A DNA stretch of 64,000 bases, from NCBI RefSeq assembly GCF_035594125.1, contig NC_087157.1:8674501-8738500 (forward strand). The letters are read 5' to 3'. Both the position numbers and the translations under genes were made by a program. A model generated the notes under the pieces. It saw nothing but the letters and a program-made list of their open reading frames with translations. It was not told where the DNA came from and did no database searches. Positions 43,198-64,000 of the stretch are shown here, piece after piece; position 1 is the stretch's first letter, and each line of letters begins with the position of its first letter. This DNA is from Scylla paramamosain. Taxonomy: Eukaryota; Arthropoda; Malacostraca; Decapoda; Portunidae.

Positions 43198-44203
43198 GTG
43201 TCTATCAAAAGGAACATCATCCTCCACAAAAGGCTCAAAGTCCTCGCGGTGCTGCCTCATGTAATCCACCACCTGATGGCGGTGCTTGTGGTGATTGGTG
43301 GTGGTGCCATCCAGCTGGTCTCCCAGTGCCCGAAACAGACAATTCCTGGAATGCATTAACCCATGTCATGTTGAACATTGGTCACCATTATAATACTAAA
43401 AAGATGTAATGAAATACAAGTAATGAGGAGTGAAAAAAATCGTACTAAGTTATATGCTTAATTAAAAAGATGAAGGGATGCTGCTCAAGGCTTATGTGTT
43501 GCACCTTAAAAAAACGTTGCACTATAACAACTTTTGTGTTACTTATGCTGTTTAGTCAAGCAAAATGTTTTTTTACTCTCAGAAAAGCTACAGCTGAAGA
43601 ATTCCTCTTGGAAGTCTGAGTGAAAAGTAAGCATTATATAAGATAAATATGTATTATTTTCTCATTCAGTTTCTTCTTGGAAATCTGAATGAAAAATAAG
43701 CATTATACAAGATAAATATGTACTATTTTCTCTTTCAGTTTCTAAGAGGAACTCTTGGGCTTTAACTTTTATAAAAGTAAGGAGAAAAGTATTGTGATGC
43801 TATGTGAAGGACTTTTAAAACATACAAGAAGCTGAAGAAACAAAGTATCTAATATACAGACTTTGGCAGTTGAAAGAACCTGGAAAAGAAGATAAATAAT
43901 TAGAAGGAAATCCCTATAAAGCATGCAAGAAAACTGAGACTTGGAAAGATAAAGGGGTGCTGTTGCAAAGGCTATACCATGAAACCTTATCTAATCTGAT
44001 GAGGCATAGCAATTACTGAGTCTGACACCACAGCAAATGATACGGACTTACCCGTCCCCAGGGATCTCTCTCAGAGTGAGACCCATGGCCACTAGCTGCT
44101 GCTTGAGGGACACAAAATTTTGGTCTTGGCCATTGCTCTGCCTCTCCCTCCTGGCTGCCCGCTTGCTGCTGTGAGCTGCACGTTCCTCTCTCTTACGTGC
44201 CAT
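40505..44203 (-). CDS. OTUD3: OTUD3, OTU-domain deubiquitinase
   Basis: Cysteine protease that removes ubiquitin chains. Six coding exons, 5' to 3': 44203-44052, 43345-43197, 42590-42478, 42217-41776, 41644-41478, 40666-40505. All phases agree and the protein is 394 aa, close to mammalian OTUD3. The OTU domain spans about 30-170. Catalytic Cys53 sits in the DGNCLFRAL motif with Asp50, [14 protein letters not shown] is at 111-124, and the catalytic His160 is in GDHYNSV. An acidic and poly-Ala linker (about 185-220) leads to a UBA domain at about 243-285. The C-terminus is Lys/Arg/Gln-rich and ends [12 protein letters not shown], as in the family. A 5' untranslated exon (45442 to about 45545) and a 14-nt leader (44204-44217) precede the ATG. 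The exon 2 donor is GTGAGT followed directly by (GT)n on the gene strand. Confidence 0.95.
41224..41304. repeat. (TA)n in OTUD3 intron 5
   Basis: An uninterrupted TA tract of about 40 units between coding exons 5 and 6. Confidence 0.95.
42855..42915 (+). mobile_element. degenerate tRNA-derived SINE head (tentative)
   Basis: AAAGCACTCAGTTCACAACTAAGAG followed by TTTGGGATTCAAATTC resembles the second half of a tRNA-derived SINE head (anticodon region plus B-box). The A-box is weak. It lies in OTUD3 intron 2. Confidence 0.3.
43140..43192. repeat. (CA)n adjoining the OTUD3 exon 2 donor
   Basis: On the gene strand this reads (GT)n and begins inside the donor CACT|GTGAGTGTGTG. Confidence 0.95.
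43604..43741. repeat. 69-bp tandem duplication in OTUD3 intron 1
   Basis: Two adjacent copies, offset 69 bp, share CTTGGAA.TCTGA.TGAAAA and AAGATAAATATGTA.TATT with a few substitutions and no indel. Confidence 0.85.
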
Positions 44204-45311
44204 TGTTCACTCAGGACCTGTGGGTGGCAACATGTTGTCAATACAATACCACTAGGCATGAAAACACAAAAAAGCAAATATTACTAAAACATAAAATCCT
44301 CAAGAAGGAAAATATCGATGGAAGGTTTTGTTTGAAAATAGTGAAGCCAGCATTAGAACAGGCACATCCAAACTCAGGAAAAAAGGCCATTAAAAGGTTC
44401 AGGTGTGAGTGAGTACTTCCAATATGACAAACTCATTGACTAAAGTAGTCCGTACCACTTCAACTTAAGCTTTCAAAACCAAACCTAATGTTCCTGATCT
44501 ATAGGATTGGTGGAAACTGGTAATTATTAATAAGCTTGTGAAAATACTGAAACTGAACTGTGCCAGATGATGTACTATATTGATATATGATATAGTATAC
44601 TGATTATCCAATTCAACAAATACTGCATTAAATAAACCATGGTTTGTGGTATATGCTTTAATAATGCAATGAATCCTCTAGAAATTGCATATTCAGATTT
44701 CCATTATTGGATAAACAGGATGCTTTCTGGACCCTGTATATCTCTTTACAAACTGGATAAATGACTGACTTGGAAACAGAATTTAGGCAGAAATTCTGGT
44801 TACCAAGCAGGTAACTATAGTTTTAGCAACATTCAAAATAATGTCATGTTTCAAGTGTAGGTGTACAACAGGGTGCACACTTTTTTTATTTATTTTTTAT
44901 TATTTTTATTATTTTTTTTTTTTTTTTTTTACTTGTGTCAGTTCTTCTGGCACTCAGACGCAATTTCCACATTATATCTTCCAGTACACATAAGGTCTAC
45001 TGTCATTAAACTGGCAAATATACACTCAACTGAGTGACAGATGGGAGTTCAATAATATGAATGATACCTCACATGTAGCAACATTTGGCAAGCTGAAATA
45101 TGAAATTTTCGTGACTGAACACTAAAACCTTCCATGAATTTAGTGAAAGCCTATATAAGTAGCAAAAGCTTACTGTATGCTTCTCAACACTCCCAAGGGA
45201 TCATAGAATGTTCCTCAACAATGCCCCGAGATCACTTCCCAGCAGGCTGTAACTGGGGGCTGAAAATGGTGCTGGTGGTTATGAGCCTAGGGATGGATTG
45301 TGTGTGTGCGT

Positions 45312-45314
<3 letters not shown>

Positions 45315-45373
<59 letters not shown>
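45315..45373. repeat. (GA)n upstream of OTUD3 coding exon 1
   Basis: A GA tract of about 29 units in the intron between the OTUD3 untranslated exon and coding exon 1, 69 bp from the untranslated exon's donor. Confidence 0.95.
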
Positions 45374-45375
<2 letters not shown>

Positions 45376-45441
45376 TAGTATAGTGAAACGATAAAAGATA
45401 AAATTTCTTTCTCCCAACACGAAGCACATATTCTGTCTCAC

Positions 45442-45545
45442 CTGTGGCAGTGTTGGGGAAGCAGTATTTCCCAGTGGGGTGATGCTGTGCTCTGAAATAC
45501 GGGGACCCGCAGCCGCCTCAAAGACCTCGGCAGCCTCCAGCTGAT
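45442..45545 (-). other. OTUD3 5' untranslated exon
   Basis: A GC-rich segment on the minus strand ends in CACTGCCACAG|GTGAGACAG (exon edge at 45442). It splices in a consistent way to the acceptor CCACCCACAG just upstream of the leader at 44217. Its 5' limit is estimated from composition only. Confidence 0.5.
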
Positions 45546-46269
45546 GACTGTTTACCCCTCCCTCGGAAAATAGCTATCGATGGTCTAGCATACTGTTTTA
45601 GCTAGCACGTTTAATACAGTGGCTATTTATCAGTCCAACTTGACGATATAAAGTGGAAAGGATGCCTTAAATGTCATATTATGTACAGGAAATGACGTCA
45701 CGCGGATAAACACGAGCCATGACGCAATTCTAGGCGGAAAAGTGTGTGTGTGTGTGTGTGTGTGGGACGGAGACTTGTCGGAGGTAGTGCGAAGGAAATA
45801 GGAGGGGAGGGTTTTAATAACATTGTATTGCTGACATGAATATATCGCAGTATTGTCAGAGAGGGGAATTATCACAGACTATTACTAGCGTCCTTTTGGA
45901 AATAAGACATAAAGCCCACAATTGTAATTTTCAAGGGTTTACCCTGTTGAATGAGATTGTGCAAGAGTATAGTTTAATTTTCTGTAACCATACCATTGCT
46001 TTTGCTTCTTCAAAAAATTAGTTAATTTTCCCCAAACTTATAATGTATTTCAGAAGAATATTGTTGTCATGTAGTAGGTTATTTCAAGGAAGCTAAGGAT
46101 TATGAGGGAATAAAACTATACTTTGTATAGTTTGTTTTCGATGTTTCATGTCCTTGCAGGAGAAACAAATTCTACAACACTCAAACGTAATTTCCAAACA
46201 TCATTTACACATTTTAACTATGCCTCTTGCACTTGATCTGCATTTTTCCTCTAGTCTTCCAATCTTCTT

Positions 46270-46305
<36 letters not shown>

Positions 46306-46551
46306 GTGGACCGTCACTCAAGAGAAGTAATGAAAATTGCCAAACTAATGTCAAATACATGCTCATTTACTCAAAATACCTTCTTTAACTTACACATAAA
46401 AGTATGTACCTAACTTATATAGCAAAGCCCACTTCCGTTGAAGTACTGTACATGGCTGTTGTTCTGTTAGTAAATACTGAGGATGTCATTATTACCTGCG
46501 TAGTTAAATATAGCTTCGGGGCGCTGTATACAATAGATTGCGTGCTCATGT

Positions 46552-46600
<49 letters not shown>

Positions 46601-46966
46601 GCACAGATCAAGGAATTTAAAGTCTTCCTTGGCACAGATAGTGTTTATCATCTGATAACACTAAAAATATAGTAATTTCAACCCCCTAGACACACATGGC
46701 AACAGTCCACAGTTAGCCGAGGAGCCCTAAGGCAGCAGGCAGAATTGCAGGGAGGAGACGAGCAGCGAGTGCCGAGACAGCCTGCGTCACACACACACAC
46801 ACACACGCACGGCCTTGAGTGTGTCACGGAAGGTGAATGTGGTTTCCAGTGCAATGATTCGTTTATTTTAGCTTTAGTGAAGACTTTGTAAGCCGAACTG
46901 GGGCGGCATTACGGTGGCCAAGCCTTGCTGTGGGCGGCAGCAGGGCGGGCCGAGGCTGGAGCGAAT
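45546..46966. promoter_or_regulatory. divergent promoter interval OTUD3 / PINK1
   Basis: About 1.4 kb between the OTUD3 untranslated exon and the PINK1 ATG. It contains (GT)n at 45740-45764, (CT)n at 46276-46300 and 46555-46596, and a GC-rich segment just before PINK1 (46710-46966) that must include the PINK1 5' UTR. TSSs cannot be placed from sequence. Confidence 0.5.
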
Positions 46967-60741
<13,775 letters not shown>

Positions 60742-62853
60742 GGATATTTAGTATCTCAGAAGTATGTAACTTTATCCATATCTTGTCCAGTTGTCATTGC
60801 TGAGTTTGTCAAGGCTCATGTTCCATAGGATTCTTGGCAGTTGTAGTTGAGCACAAAAAGAAAGCTGCATAGCCAATGTATAATCAAGGATACATTAAAT
60901 TTCTTGATACATATGACATGTACTCATCAGATAGACATTTTCTTAATATGGATGTCTTAGGTCACTTAGCCATCCAGGTTCAAGAAAGTTACAGGTGTCT
61001 CATCCAAACTTTGTAAGCATACAAACAAAATTTCCAGGCTGTTTCCAGTCAAAAATCAAAAACATTCTGTGAGATAATTTTGTGACTGCATCCAAGCGTG
61101 TACTCATAAGTAATCATTTCATCACCACGAAATGTTTTATTTTCTAGGAACTTCCATATATGTATTTTGAGGGGGATTGTCACTCTTTAGTGAATGCATC
61201 ATCAAATAGGATATTTGAGCACAAAAAGATAGAAACTTTTCTGAAAGCTGCATAGCCAATGTATAATCAAGGCCACTGCAGTAATATTCTCATTCATTGA
61301 CTTCCTAAAATTAACTGAAATTTGGATAGGAAACATTGTTTTCATTCCACACTAAAGTTGAAAGCCACTGGAAAACTGTGAACAAAATTTGAAAAAAAGT
61401 TTCTTGATGTGTACGAGTTATTAGAAACAAATTTCAGTAAAGTCTTGTGCTTCATGAAGATCAATACCAAACCCTATTTGAGGCATTGTGATACTGGATT
61501 CGTTGATAATAGTTAAAATTTATACTCATAAATATTAATAGTTAAAATTTATAAATAATATATATAGACTTTCAGTGGCATTGATTTGGAAGGAAACAAT
61601 TATTGAAGCTTAGCTTTGAACATTGCTGTGTCAGTGGACCATTGGGTTTAAGTGATACAATCCATCCATAACAGATTGAGATGTCTGCTACCAGCTTTTC
61701 AGTGAGGATTAAAAATAAATTAAAGTATGTATCACAGTGTAGTGTGTAGCTGTTCAATGATGCTTCTTAGCGAGCTGTATACGTAGTATATTTGTATGCT
61801 TCATCATCCAAATCCTATTGTATAGTGATGTGGAGAGCAACATTGCCTTGCTATTGCAGATTGGTGTCATACACAATAGTAGCATGTGACACTATAGTCA
61901 TAAAAAATGTCCTTTTCAAAATCAAACACCAGCAATTTGGCTTTACATATATGGATTGCCTATAATTTCTTCATTCTACTTAAAAAAATAAAGTGGTTCA
62001 GTCCATTGAAAAACCAAAACTAGTTCCTAATTATTATTGGTAGTGTAATGTCTGGTAGTGTAATGTCTGGTAATATTAACTATTGGCTTATTCATGACTG
62101 GCTCAGATATTTAGTTTGAGGTTTTCCCCCATTTTATTCCTTTTTAAAAAAAGACTGCCCAGCTAATTAAAGTAGAATCCTGTGCTACCCAAATGCTATG
62201 GATGGGAAAACACTATTCACAATGCAAAAATGCACATAATAATATCAGGAATTGAAGTTGATAAATGTTAGCCCTGGCATATCTTGGCTAAAATATTAAG
62301 CTGGAGGTGTTGAAAACTAGTGTAGTCAACTTAGTCATCACAATCATTCAACAAGGATTTTTGTGAAAATATAATAATTTGATTAGTACTAACCATCACA
62401 AATATAGGAAGACATGATCATGTGATTAAGAGTTAGCTTGTAAATAGGGATATGGTCAAGCCTGGGAGTTGCTGAAAAACTCTATGCAGACCAAGCAAAT
62501 GTACTGTCTTTTCCCTGCAGTGCTGCTGCTGAGGAAAGAGCCAATGCAACTGCTTAGCATTGTGGGCATGATTTAATTGTTCTGATTTTTGCCTATTTTT
62601 GCTATTTTAAATATTTTACAATAAAAAATATGGGTGTTTGGGTTTCACTAATATGGGGTTCTACTATAGTTACCATGATAATTATCAAATGGGCACTACT
62701 CAAATGTTACCAGTGGTTTCCTTGTACTGTAGTGATTGTCATTGTGGCCAATACCTTGGGATGGTTGTGTTTCACTAATTGCAGCCACATGCATAAAGTC
62801 AGACATTAAAATTTTGAAGTGCCTGAAGTAGGAAACTGTGATGAATTGTACAG

Positions 62854-62855
<2 letters not shown>
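60742..62855. other. PINK1 3' flank, no further gene
   Basis: AT-rich sequence that must include the PINK1 3' UTR. Candidate AATAAA signals lie near 61712 and at 62620-62625, and neither is decisive. The phrase GAAAGCTGCATAGCCAATGT with its continuation ATAATCAAGG occurs twice (about 60861 and 61241), and TAGTGTAATGTCTGG is tandemly doubled near 62041. No coding exon is recognised. Confidence 0.45.

Positions 62856-62945
<90 letters not shown>
62856..62945. repeat. compound (CT)n-(AT)n
   Basis: (CT)n of about 35 units runs directly into (AT)n of about 10 units. Confidence 0.95.
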
Positions 62946-62946
<1 letters not shown>

Positions 62947-63074
62947 TTAGATATGAAAATAAAGTATATACATAATGCTTAAGTGTTTCATAAAAGCCCA
63001 GCTTATGTAAGTATTTGCATGTCGAAATTAAAGTAATAGTAACTTCCTTTGTAGCTTGATGATGCTATGAAAAT

Positions 63075-63491
63075 AGTGGTACCTCAACTTATGAGTTTAA
63101 TTCATTCCGTGACAGAACTCATAATTCAATTTGCTCATTTATTTCAAATCAATTTTCCCCGCTGAAATGATTTGAAATGCCATTAATTTCTTACAACAGC
63201 CCAATTTTTTTTTGTTATATGTTTTTAAATACAGTAAACTGATGATATAACAAACCTGTTTATCAAATTTCTGGTATAACGGCCCCTTTAAGGCTATTGA
63301 ACACTAATTTTATTTTATGGAACTGTTCACAATTTATGGCATACTTCAAAATTATGGAATGCTTGCTTTATTTTATGAATGTCCTAGGTCTTAAAATGCA
63401 GGAGAGTTGGCTGACACACAGTCAACTGCATGTTTGAGAGATGAATTGTGGCTGTGTGACAGCCAGTGAGTGACCTTGACAATGGTTGATG

Positions 63492-63530
<39 letters not shown>

Positions 63531-63976
63531 TCACTTATCTGAGAGGGAAAGAGAGAGAGAGAGCATTGCATCATCAACCATTGTCAAGGTCACCAGCTGA
63601 GACACACAACCACAACCCTCTGTCTCTGTGTATGTGGTGTATTAATTTATCAGAGAGAGAGAGAGAGAATCAAATCAAATCATCAGGGTCACAATTCATC
63701 AGCCACAATTCATCTCTCTCTCTCCCCATATGTGTTTATTATATAGAGGGTTTACTTTAAGAAAATGTATTTATAAATAACAAATGTATAAAAACAAGTG
63801 AAGTGAATGAGTGAGACAGATGTGGCACTCACTGTGCCAACTACCAGTGGCGTAGCTGAAGCTTGCTCATTACCTTGGATTTTGGCTTGCAACTCTAAGT
63901 AAAAAAATCAATGAAGCAACAGCTCATATCTTGAAAAACTCCTAAGTTTGGGCACTCATAAAAGGAGGTACTACTG
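63075..63976. mobile_element. candidate DNA transposon (MITE) with internal hairpins
   Basis: The ends are imperfect inverted repeats: the left starts AGTGGTACCTCAACTTATGAG and the right, read in reverse, starts AGTAGTACCTCCTTTTATGAG (17 of 21 positions agree). The left-terminal text (TTAATTCATTCCGTGAC...) resembles a widespread mariner-like repeat known to me in style only. No clean TA duplication is visible. A stretch at about 63230-63290 (GATATAACAAACC, GGTATAACGGCC) could be part of another element nested inside. No transposase is present. Confidence 0.45.
63436..63718. repeat. nested inverted repeat
   Basis: The inner arms 63470-63493 and 63570-63593 are perfectly complementary over 24 bp and enclose (CT)n and (GA)n runs that can also pair. 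The outer arms 63436-63454 and 63700-63718 are perfectly complementary over 19 bp (GAGAGATGAATTGTGGCTG on the left). Confidence 0.97.
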
Positions 63977-64000
63977 CATAAGGAATTTTGTAGCTTGTAT

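Overview
This is nuclear DNA from an animal. Intron-rich genes with GT-AG splice sites, very many long dinucleotide microsatellites, Jockey-like and CR1/L2-like LINEs and tRNA-derived SINEs together suggest a decapod crustacean, most likely a brachyuran crab. The species is inferred from family knowledge, not proven. I see no bacterial, viral or organellar genes.

Left part (1-20200): no protein-coding host gene is recognised. It holds dense (CT/GA)n, (CA/GT)n, (TA)n and (TAA)n tracts, a decayed LINE (about 6150-8174), a 4 x 70 bp minisatellite (8249-8525), a hAT-like non-autonomous transposon (10594-11534), an intact tRNA-Ser(AGA) gene on the minus strand (11656-11737) with a tRNA-like fragment beside it, and a long TGAC-rich quasi-repeat field (15788-17310).

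Middle and right part (20200-60741): five genes could be assembled exon by exon, all with consistent phases. They are EME1 (minus, 10 coding exons, 541 aa), a deoxynucleoside kinase of the TK2/dNK family (minus, 2 exons, 250 aa), PTAR1 (plus, 3 coding exons, 375 aa), OTUD3 (minus, 6 coding exons, 394 aa) and PINK1 (plus, 11 coding exons, 726 aa). The layout is EME1<- dNK<- | ->PTAR1 ... OTUD3<- | ->PINK1, giving two divergent promoter intervals (31571-32703 and 45546-46966). Functional themes are Holliday-junction and fork processing (EME1), dNTP salvage (dNK), a prenyltransferase-alpha-like protein (PTAR1), deubiquitination (OTUD3) and mitochondrial quality control (PINK1). They do not form one pathway, although PINK1 and probably dNK act at mitochondria.

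The strongest observations are: two perfect 210-bp direct repeats flanking an in-frame PINK1 exon; a LINE inserted in a SINE next to a second LINE that ends about 20 bp before a PINK1 exon; simple repeats starting exactly at three splice donors in three genes; a coding 33-bp repeat in EME1 whose unit contains a splice-acceptor-like sequence; and a nested inverted repeat inside a candidate transposon at the right end. No clearly new biological system is evident.
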